Below, in pieces: positions 46,486 to 57,004 of a stretch of 64,000 nt of DNA (its first letter is position 1; the number at the start of each line of letters is the position of its first letter). The position numbers and the translations under genes were made by a program. The DNA comes from Cryptomeria japonica (taxonomy: Eukaryota; Streptophyta; Pinopsida; Cupressales; Cupressaceae), in the NCBI RefSeq assembly GCF_030272615.1, contig NC_081415.1, forward strand, positions 188,484,270-188,548,269, written 5' to 3'. The notes below the pieces were generated by a model, which was not told where the DNA came from, did no database searches, and worked only from the letters and a program-made list of their open reading frames with translations.

Positions 46486-48354
46486 TGCCCACATCATATG
46501 ACAGGAGATAAAGGTAAATTCTTGAACTTTCAAGAATATAATGGAGGCTTAGTGAGATTTGGAGATGACAAAGCTTGTCTAATCAAAGGTAAGGGTTCAA
46601 TATCTCTTGATGGTAAGCATAACACTGACAATGCTTACTATGTTGAAGGTTTAAATAATAACCTTTTGAGTGTTGGTCAATTAGTTGAGAAAGGATTTCA
46701 GTTACAATTCAAAAATGGAAAATGCAAAATCATGAATAGAACTGGTTTAGAAATTGCAACTGGTAATCAGACTAGAGGTAATATCTTTCATTTGAATAAT
46801 AGTGAAAAGACATGCTTGATTGCACATATAGATGAAAGTTGGCTATGGCATAAAAGACTCTGTCATGTAAACTTTGATTGCATGGTAAAAATCAGTACTA
46901 CTAAGGCAGTTAGAGATTTATCTAAAATTGTCAAACCTCACAATACTGTATGTAAGGAATGTCAATTTGGAAAACAAGTTAGAGCTAGTTTCAAAAGTAT
47001 TATAGAAAAATCCAATAATGCTCTTTATTTAATTCATACTGATTTATGTGGTCCAGCTAGAACTAAAAGCTTACAAGGTGATAGATATTTCATGCTAATC
47101 ATTGATGACTATTCTAGAATGTGTTGGGTTACTTTACTCAAAGAAAAATTAGAAGCACTTGGAAAGTTTAAACTGTTCAAAGCAATGGTTGAAAATGAAA
47201 CTGGTATGAAAATCAAATGTCTAAGATCAGATCAAGGAGGTAAATTTACATCTAGGGAATTTAATGCATTTTGTGAAGTGAATGGAATCAAAAGACAACT
47301 ATCAACACCTCAGACACCACAACAGAATGGAGTTGTTGAAAGGAAAAATAGAACTATCTTGGATGTAGCTAGAAGTATGCTATTAGAAGCAAATCTACCA
47401 CATGTGTATTGGAGAGAGGCAGTAAGTACAATGGTCTATACACTCAACAAAGTTCACATCAAAGGTGAAATCGGTAAGACCCCTCATGAACTATGGTTTG
47501 GTATTACTCCTACTCCTAAATATTTCAGAATATTTGGAAGTAAATGTTACATTAGAAGAGATGAGTATATTGGGAAATTTGATCCTAGAAGTGATGAAGG
47601 AATATTTCTTGGTTATTCATCTAAGAGTAAAGCATATAGATGTTTTAACAAGAGTTTGCAGAAAATTGTTGAGAGTACAAATGTAAAGATTGATGAACAA
47701 TTCAGAGGAACTTCAAGGTATATAGATTCTAAACCAGCAACAAAAATTCTAACAAATAAACCTACACTGAATCCACCGGTACAGAATGAAGATCCAGTTA
47801 CACCGGTATCATCTAAAAATTCCACTATGACTGAGGAACAACATCAAACAAAGACACCCCAGTATGTAAGATTGAATCATTCTGAAGATCAGATAATTGG
47901 AAACAAGCATAAAGGAGTCATGACAAAAGGAAGATTGGAAAATGAAGAGGTATGTCTTATTTCTCAAATTGAACCATCATCAGTTAATGAGGCATGTGAA
48001 GATAAATATTGGACTAAAGCTATGGAAGAAGAATTAGAACAAATTGAGAAGAATAACACTTGGACATTAGTTCCCCGACCTAAAGATAAAAATGTAATTG
48101 GAACAAAATGGGTATTCAAAAACAAACTTAATGAAGATGGTAAGGTTATCAAAAATAAAACAAGACTAGTGTGTAAGGGATATTCTCAGAAAGAAGGAAT
48201 TGATTATAATGAAACCTTTGCACCAGTAGCTAGAATTGAGGCAATCAGATTATTTTTCACTTTTGCAGCACATAAGAACTACAAAGTATATCAAATGGAT
48301 ATTAAATGTGCATCTCTGAATGGAGATCTTGAAGAGGAAGTTTACATTGAATAA
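46462..48354 (+). pseudogene. C2 protease, integrase and first part of RT
   Basis: The protease site is broken by TGA at 46483, at the Gly position of the Asp-Ser-Gly triad. The next 618 codons are open (46498-48354). They hold the pre-integrase finger ([12 protein letters not shown], then CKECQFGK), the integrase core (D in HTDLCGP, D in [11 protein letters not shown] in [10 protein letters not shown]), the segment [20 protein letters not shown], and the RT start ([52 protein letters not shown]). TAA at 48352 ends it at YIE. The integrase active site is intact. Confidence 0.9.
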
Positions 48355-49505
48355 CCTGATGGATTTTCTTTGACAGATGACAAAGATATGGTTTGCAGGT
48401 TAAGGAAAGCTTTGTATGGATTGAAGCAAGCTCCAAGAGCTTGGTATGCAAGATTGGATAAGTATCTTTTGAAAATTGGTTTTTCTAAAGGTAATGCTGA
48501 CAACAACTTATACTATAAAGTGACTAATGATGACATCTTGTCTATATAAGTTTTTGTTGATGATATAATATTTGGAGGAGAAGATGGATTGTGTAAAGAC
48601 TTTTCTACTAAATTGCAGCAAGAATTTGAAATGTCTATGATTGGTGAAATAAGATTCTTTTTAGGATTGCAAATTTCACAAACTAATAAAGGTATATTCT
48701 TGAGTCAATCAAAATACTTGAAAGAGTTATTAAAGAAAATTGGGATGCAAAACTCTAAACTAGTAAGCACACCTATGACTACAAATGACAAACTATCCTT
48801 AAGGGATGAATCTACACCTATTAATCCAACTAGGTACAAATCTATGGTAGGAGGTTTACTGTACTTAACACAAACTAGACCTAATATTATGAATGCAATG
48901 TGTATTGTTTCAATATTTCAGAGTAATCCTAGAGAAAATCATGAATCTGCAGTAAGAAGGATTTTCCGGTACTTACAAGGTACTACAAATCTTGGATTAT
49001 GGTATCTTAGAGATGAAAATTTTGAACTATGTGCATACACAGATGCAAATTGGGCAGGAGATGTGGATGATAGAAAAAGCACCACCGGCGGAGCATTTTT
49101 TCTTGGAAGCGGATTAATTTCATGGTTAAGTAAGAAACAAAGTTATACATCTTTATTAACAGCAGAATCAGAATATGCTGCAGCAACAACTAACTGTACA
49201 CAGGTACTATGGCTTAAACAAATGTTGAAAGATTTAAAGGTAAAATGCAAGGAACCTATAACTATCTAGTGTGATAACACATCAGCAATTGATATATCTA
49301 AGAATCCGGTATTATATTCTAAAACAAAACATGTTTCTATCAAACTGAATTTTCTAAGGGAAAATGTTGAAGCAAAAGAAATAAAACTGGTTTATGTGAA
49401 TACTAAAGAACAACTTGTAGATATTTTCACTAAACCTTTGCCTAAGGAGACTTTTGAAAATCTTAGAGAATAGCTTGGGGTCATACCCCCACCGGTAGAT
49501 ACTTA
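48355..49505 (+). pseudogene. C2 RT catalytic part and RNase H
   Basis: The frame continues with [20 protein letters not shown], a TAA near 48547 and FVDDIIFGG (the YVDD box with Phe, both Asp present). The open stretch 48589-49269 gives FFLGLQISQTNKGIFLSQ, YLTQTRPNIMNAM, RYLQGTTNLGLWY and the RNase H: CAYTDANWAGDVDDRKSTTG, then SLLTAESEYAAA. After TAG at 49267 it ends with CDNTSAIDISKN and VDIFTKPLPKETF, with a last TAG near 49471. The catalytic residues of both enzymes look intact. Confidence 0.88.
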
Positions 49506-49852
49506 GAGAGTTGATACTTGTCATCGACCAATAGAATTAACAGAGAAATATTTTACTTCAGCTTTGATGAGGAAGCTACTTCTCAGAGGGAGTAGTTGGT
49601 ATATTGACTTAATTGGTATTTTGTATATGAACTTGGTTTTGTTGTAACTTTGGCACTTGATGTCAAAGGGGGAGTGATATCTATGGAAAAACACATTATC
49701 TTTTGGGGAGAGATTGGTATAGAAAAACATAAGGAAATTCATGCTACTCTTAGGGGGAGAGATTATTACTTTAGGGAGATTGTTGGTTTTTGAATTTGGT
49801 ATTTCTGTTTTGGCCCTTTGATGGTTTTTCCATCTTGTGTTGCCATCAATGC

Positions 49853-49865
49853 CAAAGGGGGAGAT
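49853..49865 (+). promoter_or_regulatory. Polypurine tract of C2
   Basis: CAAAGGGGGAGAT directly precedes TGTTGGTATTTTGG. The preceding words TTGCCATCAATGC match N1. Confidence 0.9.
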
Positions 49866-50894
49866 TGTTGGTATTTTGGTATGGTTTTGTCATTGATGTC
49901 AACACCTACTAAAACTTTAGCACTTTGGAGATCCAGTAACATTCACTGGCAAGTGACTTTTGCACAGTCACCGGTATATGGTACACCAGCAGGATATAAT
50001 GTTCATCGACACTTGGAATGGCATGGAAAACACTTGGTAATGTCGAAGACATTGTTTGGACATCTTATCTTAGAGAATTGTTTATTGGCATATTTGTATT
50101 TGCATATTTGCTTTTACCGATAAATAGGTCATGCACTGGCAGCTTTATCTTTCCCAGATCAGCATGACACACTATGGAGATGATTAATTATTGTAGAAAA
50201 TGCATTAAGTTGACATGTTGTATCAGTTATTGCATCGAATATTGTATTGTTTGTAAAATGATTTTATTGTAATATCTTGTAGAGCCGACCTACTAAAATT
50301 GGTCTTAGGCTATGGTATAAATGTAAGGTCTTATTTGTAAGATCTAATGTGGAATGCAAAAAAGAGTTATAAGGAGGTATATGCAAGATTAAGCAGAGCT
50401 ATACATGCAGACATCATTTGAAGATGAAGCTAGGTTTTTGTGAAAGCATATCAGAACTACACCGGTACTGAATCCATCATATGAAGATGTTATTTTGAGT
50501 AGTACATTCTTATTGGATTTAACCATCCAATTGTAATCAGTGTGACTCCCATTTGTGTTTGAGTAGTGAGCTCTAGGCACTTGGCCTTTCTGCATGTGCA
50601 AACCCCATTTATGTACACTTACTATTTGCACTAGTATCATCTGGTTGTGGGTAAGGTTTCCCACAATGGTTTTTCCCCTTACAGGGTTTCCATGTACAAA
50701 TATTGGTGTTATGTGTTTGTCTTTTTGTTTCATGCATTAATCTTTACTAGAATTGCAATTATCTATTAAATCTGTCCATAGGTATAACAGACTGGTTCAC
50801 CTGTATTAAGCAGTAAATTGATTAAGTTGATTTTGGTTTAAATTTATTAGACAACTGATTCACCCCCCCTCTCAGTTGTCTTCGGGACCTAACA
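49866..50894 (+). repeat. 3' LTR of C2
   Basis: Starts TGTTGGTATTTTGG with an intact TG and ends GACCTAACA before ATTAC. 1029 bases, against 1043 for the 5' copy. Confidence 0.92.
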
Positions 50895-51612
50895 ATTACC
50901 ACCCTCTGATATTTTTTAAGCTAACCCTAGATAGGGTTAGGGTTTCTTCACTACAATCCAATCAGAGTTATGCCTAACTACAAAGGCAATTTTGTAGCCT
51001 ATCTCAAGTATCTTCTTTCTTTCTTCTACAAAAAACTTATGTCTTTCTGTATTTATAAAATTTATCTTGCCTTTACATGAAAATAAATTGTATGTTTTGC
51101 CTTCATCCAATTTGGATAATTTTGTGTAACTTGTTTATCTTTTTGTTTGGATGCATTCATATGTGTTTCCTTAGTATGGGTGGATGTGTTAATCCCTCTA
51201 TGAATTTTATCTGAGAATTGAACCAATTCCTCTTTTCATCCATTAGAATTCCAACCTTCACTCTTCACTTTTGGAAACCAATTTGAATAGGATCTTCTGC
51301 ATGCTTTGCGTAGTCCTATTAATGTTTTGTGCAGTTATAGGCAGGGAGATCAAATTCCATCTAAGGTGCAAACCTATTTTCCCCTTTCAAACATTCCTTC
51401 TTCCCCTTTTCCTCCTCAGACAAATAGATTATGATTTATATGTGTTGGGTTTGACCAACACCTACATCATATTGATACAAAAGCTGACCTTACTCGGAGA
51501 CTCAACCTTACAATATGCAAGGTCTCACAGTTGGAGACTATTTAAATGTGTCACAAGGTTGATGATCAAGGTTTTTCATCAAGAGGGATGACTTTTGTGA
51601 CAACAATAGTTT
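50895..51612 (+). repeat. 3' LTR of element B, second part
   Basis: Resumes the B LTR after C2 and follows 18440-19130, including the telobox (50937-50945) and TTCACTACAATCCAATCAG. The end is placed near the last shared block, ATAGTTT. Confidence 0.8.
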
Positions 51613-51627
51613 TGATTTACTAATGGG

Positions 51628-51839
51628 AAATGGATGGAAAAAAATATAGTAACTGTATTGAGTTGTTGGAAGAAATAAATAGCCTGGATTCAAAGTTGGA
51701 AAAATCTAATATCTTATGAGAAGAAGACCCCAATTTTCTAGATAAGTACAAAGAAATATTACATATTTGGAATGATATAGTCACTGAGAATAGAGAAACA
51801 TTATTGAAAGAACATCATGGCTTTCTCTCAAGTTTTATA
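51628..51839 (+). pseudogene. Unknown helical reading frame, left part, cut by a solo LTR
   Basis: From the ATG at 51628 the frame reads MDGKKYSNCIELLEEINSLD, then SKLEKSNIL, a TGA, FLDKYKEILHIWNDIVTENR and LLKEHHGFLSSF, where the solo LTR interrupts. It is rich in Leu, Glu and Lys in a pattern typical of amphipathic helices. The right part (53341-53577) continues a similar composition. I do not recognise the family. It could be the Gag of an older element or a host gene relic. One stop in this half. Confidence 0.4.
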
Positions 51840-53332
51840 TGTAGGTTAGAAAATAGGAATCATCAAAACAAGTAGATCAATCAAAACACAAGACATGATA
51901 ACTCAATCAAAAGAACACTCATTGAAATGAACCTAATTCTAAGCACACTCAATAGAGATATGAAAACAAAGCATTCAAAATGAAAGATTATGCAAACCAA
52001 ATGCAGAATTGAATGCTCCTTCCATGCGGCTCCATTGTTCTTCTTTCCTCTTCAAATGGATTTGTGGATCTCACCTACAAGTGCTCACACAATTGAAAGC
52101 AAGATTGATGAAAAGCTCAAGAGTACTAGAATCATAAATTCATTAGTCTGATAGGAATTAAGATTCAAGGTTATTAAGGATTAAGAATCAAGGGATTTGA
52201 TTGAAGAAAATCATCCAATTTATAGAGAAATTGGAGAAATGAACAAATTAGCATGAAATGGATTCGAATAGAAATTCAAATCAAAAATAGCAAAGTTATG
52301 ACATATTGCTATGCAAAGAGGATTATGATAATTTTATGACAAATTTTATGACAAATTTCCATGTCAAGACAAGTTCTATGACAAATTTCTATGTCAAGAC
52401 AAGACTCTATGACAAGTTGCTATGTCAAGACAAGACTCTATGACAAATTTCTATGTCAAGAGTATGACACATGAAGCACACAAATAGGGAGAACTAGAGA
52501 CAAGTTAATTAGGTGGAATTTGAATTGGAAAAATTAGAAAAATAGGTGGAAATTAGGAATTAGAATTTAGGAAATTAGGAAAATTAATGAAAATTAGAAA
52601 AATTAGAAATGAGGAAAATAGGAACTTAGTGAATTAATTAATAATTTCTCATTTATCAATTAATTCACAAAGAGGGAATAAAAAATTAGGAAAATTAGAT
52701 AAATTAATTAATAATTTTTCATTTATTAATTAATTTATAATAAGAGGAATAATTGATGAAAGATTGGGAAATTAATTAATAATTTTTCATTTATTAATTA
52801 ATTCATAAAGAGAAGAATAATTAATTAGCCAAGACCTAGGATAAATAAATAAATTATTTAATCCTAGAGGAAGAAATGACACACAAGGTTAAATGATTAA
52901 ATCACAAAACCCTGGAAGACAAATTAGGTCTTGAAAGATAATTGACTCGATTTGATTTGATTTTAGATTGACAAATGACCAATGTGATAAATGATTTGAT
53001 AAAATACACCAATTGATGAGGAACAATGACAAATTGATCCAAATTGACATGATTAAGACAGACAATGATCGATAGCGAAATGATCGCAAAATGACAAAAT
53101 TGACAAGAGGACAAGGATCGACGACAAAATCATGATTAAAGATTGTTGACAAGACCAAATTCGAAAGTGAGACAACTGAAGAATGTAGAAGAAAGACTCG
53201 ATGCTCGCAAATGATAAAGACCAAGTGCGTGACATAGGAGAAATGTTAATGCGACGCAAAAACCTAAAATGAGGCAATGCGCAATTGTTAAAGTATGACT
53301 TCGCAAGCGTTGACCATTTTTGGGTGTCTACA
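51840..53332 (-). repeat. Solo LTR of the Tat-type M/E1 family
   Basis: On the plus strand it starts TGTAGGTTAG and ends GGTGTCTACA. It is flanked by TTATA (51835-51839) and ATATA (53333-53337), a 5-base duplication with one mismatch. No PPT or primer site adjoins, so internal DNA was lost by LTR-LTR recombination. It matches the M LTR (56192-57004) at both ends and is longer by about 680 bases (1493 against 813), because the M copy lacks the block from about 52000 to 52840 that carries the palindromes. Confidence 0.85.
52620..52815. repeat. Palindrome array in the solo LTR
   Basis: Three near-copies of TTAATTAATAATTT-CATT-TATTAATTAA, each able to fold on itself, are separated by short AG-rich spacers. 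This is the counterpart of the array in the E1 LTR (6976-7206), with a different core word. Confidence 0.75.
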
Positions 53333-53340
53333 ATATATAA

Positions 53341-53577
53341 TTTGAGAAGTTTATCATGGATGCGATAAGTCAAGACATTTTCATGAAAGAAAAACATAGG
53401 TTCGATACTATAGATAATGCTCTTACATCCTTGGATAAGAAACTGGGAAAATATTTTGATATTCCAAAAGGGGTTGTTATACACTTTTTAGACAAGTGTG
53501 CTAATCTAAGAGTAACTCGAAGGTTAGCTATTGAAATCATTGAAGAGCTTAAAGCGACACTTTTTCATTTCCAATAG
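53341..53577 (+). pseudogene. Unknown helical reading frame, right part
   Basis: The frame FEKFIMDAISQDIFMKEKHR, then FDTIDNALTSLDKKLGKYFD, IPKGVVIHFLDKCANLRVTR and EIIEELKATLFHFQ runs to a TAG at 53575. Removing the solo LTR and one copy of the duplication joins it in register to the left part, with a TAA at the junction. Predicted helical and charged; family not recognised. The next 1 kb (53578-54619) has no gene. Confidence 0.42.
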
Positions 53578-54236
53578 AAAATTTAAAAGCACTAAATTAA
53601 GGGTGGAATGGGTCAATGGGTCTGATGAGGAAGTATTGAATCATTATTTTACAAGCTAATATTAGTATAGAGGCAACAAGAAGAAGATGAAGTAACCCAA
53701 AATTTTAAATTTTGAATTGGTAGCATATTCTTTGATTCTTTGGCAAAATATTCTTTATTCTTAAATGATTTATCTTCGGGAGACTTATTTGTGTGAACAA
53801 AAATATGTTGGATTCCTCCTCAATAAATAGATAGTGCCAATGCATATTTGGGTATGTGATTCCTCTTTCTACCTATAGGCACTTTAGGGCATGCATGACA
53901 TGAATCTTTTCTTAATGATATCAGATTTCCACCATCCATAATTATTTTTGCTACAAGATTTATGGATAAGATTGTGTAATAGTTTTTGCATCAACATTTC
54001 AGATGACACTCTATGATCCATCATTAGGATGAAAGAGAGCTGAGGAACATAAAATGGAAAGTTATAGACTATAACCCTATATAAAAAGAAATATAAGGAG
54101 AGAGTAAGAGGCACAAGGTCCAAGAAGGTAGGACAAAACAAAAAAGAAATAAAAAACTAACACTTCAAAAATTAAAAGAAGATAAAAACACACACAAAAA
54201 AGAACAAACCATGAATCAAGACAAATAAGGGAGAGA

Positions 54237-54480
54237 ATTGAGAAAACAATGAAAAAATTAAAATAAAAATTAATTAAAAAATAATCAATAAATAAAAAAT
54301 AAAAATAAAATAAATAAATGAATAAAAATAATAAAAAAATAATATATAAACATGACAAAAGAAAAATAATAAATAGCAATGAAGAAAGATAAGACAAAAG
54401 AAAAAGAGTAAAAGAGAAAACAAAATAAGAAGAATAAAACATAATAAAAGGAAGGGCAAAGAAGAAGAGGAAAAGAAAAA
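54237..54480. repeat. A-rich low-complexity tract
   Basis: Almost pure A with G and T on the plus strand (AAAATAAAAATAAATAAAT-like text). The long Phe/Leu/Ser open frames read on the minus strand here are translations of this tract and not membrane proteins. Confidence 0.8.
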
Positions 54481-54619
54481 ACAAAGTAAAGAGAACACGA
54501 GGGGTCGACAACAAGGGAAGAAGGGAGGAAAGAGAACAAGACTAGGAAATCAGACAAGCAAAAGGATCATAGGGCAGGATGGTAAAGAAGGTTCTGAAAA
54601 TGGCTAAGGTTGGATAACA

Positions 54620-55930
54620 AAGGTTGCTAGGCTTGTATGTGACTCCACCCTTCATCATGATTGAGGTTCAAAGGATGATTGCTAATGGCAATAGCTTCCT
54701 TAAGTTTCCTCTTGAAAAATTCCTCCTCCCAGGATAAGATTTGAACACTTTCTAAACAAATATTGTTCTTGGACAAAGAAGAATGCTTGAAGCTAGTGCA
54801 GATTTGGAAACATTGTCATGTCTAATGTTTGTATAGTGCTCTTTGATCCGGATGTTGAAGGAGCGACCAACTTCACCTATATAAGGCATTCCACAAGAGA
54901 AAACAATCATGTAGACCCCATAATCAAGGAGCATATCTTTGGGGTCTTTGAGAGAGGGAAACCAACTCCTCACTATGGCAAGGGGCTTAAAATCACAATA
55001 AAGGCCTTTCTTAATAAGGATCTTGCTGATTTTATGGGAAAGGCCTTCAATATAGGGTAAGGAAAAACATGGAGGGTCAAAGGGCAGGGGGTTAGGGCTG
55101 GAGAAGAACCTAGAAATATCTTCATGGAAATCTCTAGAAATTTTCTTTCTTGAGCACCAATTTAATCTAAAGACATTGGAAAGGTGGGTCAACTCAAGGT
55201 TTATGTTTTCCTCATCACATATACGATAGGCCTGAGTGGACAGGGTTTGAGAATCCCCACTTTTTGACAAGGGTGTTGATGAGAAGGGGCATGCAGGTAG
55301 AGCTATGTGTGTGTATATTTGAAATACACACACTAACTTGAGGACCCATCAGAGTTTTTGATGAGCAAAACGTCCAGGAAAGGAAGAAGGTTGTCTGACT
55401 CAAGCTCCTTTGTAAAAGAAATACATTGAGAAATGGTGTGGTGGTGTGTTTGTAAATCTTCTAACTTGTCAAGGTTGTGAGTCCAAAAAAAATTAGTGTC
55501 ATCCACATAGAACTTCCAACACTTTGGTTTGAGGAGAAAACAGTGAAGGGTTAGCACCTCAAAATGTTTCATGTAGAGGTTGGCAATGACAGGTGAAAGT
55601 GGGGAGCCCATCACTACCCCATCCACTTGCTCATAGATGATTCCTTGGAAAGACAAGAAGGTGGACCTAAGACATAATTCTACCAAGCTAGTGACCCCAA
55701 TGTTAAACTTGCATCTAACAATCTCAATGGAGTCAAGAATAGGGACCTTGGTAAAGAGGGAGATGACATAAAAACTCACCAAAAGGTCAAAACTCTCTAA
55801 ACTTTGGTCCTTAATAAAATTGATGAAATGGTAGGAATCTCACACGAAGAAATCTATTTTTCCTACCAAGGGGTGATTAATTTAGCTAGGAACGAATCCA
55901 ACTTATAATTAGGAATGATTCTTTTCTCTC
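54620..55930 (-). pseudogene. Penelope-like retroelement: RT and GIY-YIG endonuclease (degenerate)
   Basis: Two linked open stretches on the minus strand. The RT part (about 55930-55333) has YVISLFTKVPILDSIEIVRC, FQGIIYEQVDGVVMGSPLSP, then VIANLYMKHFE, KPKCWKFYVDDTNFFW and LLPFLDVLLIKN. The motif A Asp is Tyr (SFYV); the YVDD box is intact. After a shift near 55333 comes a linker (QAYRICDEENIN, HLSNVFRLN) and a GIY-YIG endonuclease: GVYMIVFSCGMPYIGEVGRS at 54919-54860, with Arg157 and His166 of that stretch. Another frame then supplies FFKRKLKEAIAISNHPLNLN and HDEGW (about 54700-54645). RT joined to a C-terminal GIY-YIG domain is diagnostic of Penelope-like elements, which are rare in plants. 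At least three frame breaks; inactive. Confidence 0.88.
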
Positions 55931-56191
55931 TCATGAATTATTTTTCCTTTCTGCATATGACAATTCACTCTCTTCAGTGAACTAAAGGTCTTTTGGGTAG
56001 ACAGATATCATTGGGCATGATTTGTCAGTCAATCTAGGATCTATGGAGTGACTATTTTGGAAAGGATTGATGTTCTCTCATTCTTTATTATAAATGTAAT
56101 TGTTGGATCATTTATTAGGGTTTGAAAGTTGAAGAAATGCTTAGGTCCATAGTTAGATTGTGAGTTCAAGTTAAGACTAGTGATATCAATG
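55931..56191. other. Flanking DNA between the Penelope-like element and M
   Basis: No gene or repeat recognised. It ends at CAATG before the M LTR; the matching duplication would lie beyond the window. Confidence 0.4.
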
Positions 56192-57004
56192 TGTAGCGTA
56201 GAAATTAGGATTCATCACAAGATAAGATATATCAATCAAAATACTAGACATGATAGCTCAATCATGAGAGCACTCATTGCAAATGAACCTAATTCCAAGC
56301 ACACTCAATAGAGGTATGAAAACAAAGCATTCAAAATGAAAATTATGCAAACTTAGGATAAATAAGTAATTTATTAATCCTAAAGGAAGAAATGATGCAC
56401 AAGGTTAAATGATTAAATCATGAAACCCTAGAAGACAAATTAGAAATGTGAAAATGACAATTAGGTCTTGATTGAAGATAATTAATGTCATGATTTTGGA
56501 TTGATAAATGACCAATGCGACAAGATGATTTGATTGATAAATGTGCCAAATGACGAGGAACAATGACAAATTGACATAATTGAGATAGACAACGATCGAT
56601 GACAAATCGATCGCAAAATGACAAGATTGACAAAATAGATTGCAAGACGACAAAATTGGAAATGACGACGATCGATGACAAATCGGTCGCAAAATGACAA
56701 GATTGAAAAGAGGACAAAACCCTAATTAGGATTGACGATGTCCAAAATGATGACAAATAAGCATGCTCATTGATGCAATAAGATAAAATCGATCAAAATC
56801 ATGATTGGATAATGTTGTCGACAAGACCAAATTCAAAGACGAGATGATTGAAGAATGCAAAAGAATGACTCGATGTTCGCAAATGATAAAGACCAAGTGT
56901 GTGACATAGGAGAAATGTTAATGCGACGCAAAAACCTAAAATGAGGCAATGCACAAATGTTAAAGTATGACCTCGCAAGCGTTGACCATTTTTAGGTGTC
57001 TACA
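56192..57004 (-). repeat. 3' LTR of M
   Basis: On the plus strand it starts TGTAGCGTAGAAATTAGG and ends TTTAGGTGTCTACA. It matches the ends of the solo LTR 51840-53332. It lacks the internal palindrome block; the junction is near 56350 (GCAAACTTAGG). Confidence 0.85.

Larger units (their letters stand above)
44288..50894 (+). mobile_element. C2: Ty1/copia retrotransposon in the 3' LTR of B
   Basis: Complete structure of 6607 bases: 5' LTR 44288-45330, primer site 45333-45344, gag, protease, integrase, RT and RNase H in the usual copia order, PPT 49853-49865 and 3' LTR 49866-50894. ATTAC at 44283-44287 and 50895-50899 is a perfect duplication. About ten stops or shifts make it inactive. It is the best-preserved element here. 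Motifs suggest the Tork/SIRE side of copia, but I cannot fix the lineage by eye. Confidence 0.92.
17228..51612 (+). mobile_element. B: Ty3/gypsy element with archaeal-type RNase H upstream of RT, split by nested insertions
   Basis: LTRs of about 1.9 kb lie at 17228-19130 and, split by C2, at 43120-44287 plus 50895-51612. Interior domains in order: Gag, protease, archaeal-type RNase H, RT, gypsy RNase H and integrase. C1 and N2 interrupt integrase. Removing C1, N2 and C2 leaves about 10.0 kb, a normal size for such an element. Every coding part carries stops. I found no clear target-site duplication at its outer ends, perhaps because of age. Confidence 0.85.

Noticed and set aside
54077-54557. 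Phe/Leu-rich minus-strand open frames resembling membrane proteins
   Set aside because: They are translations of an A-rich low-complexity tract, overlap in three frames and have no conserved motif.
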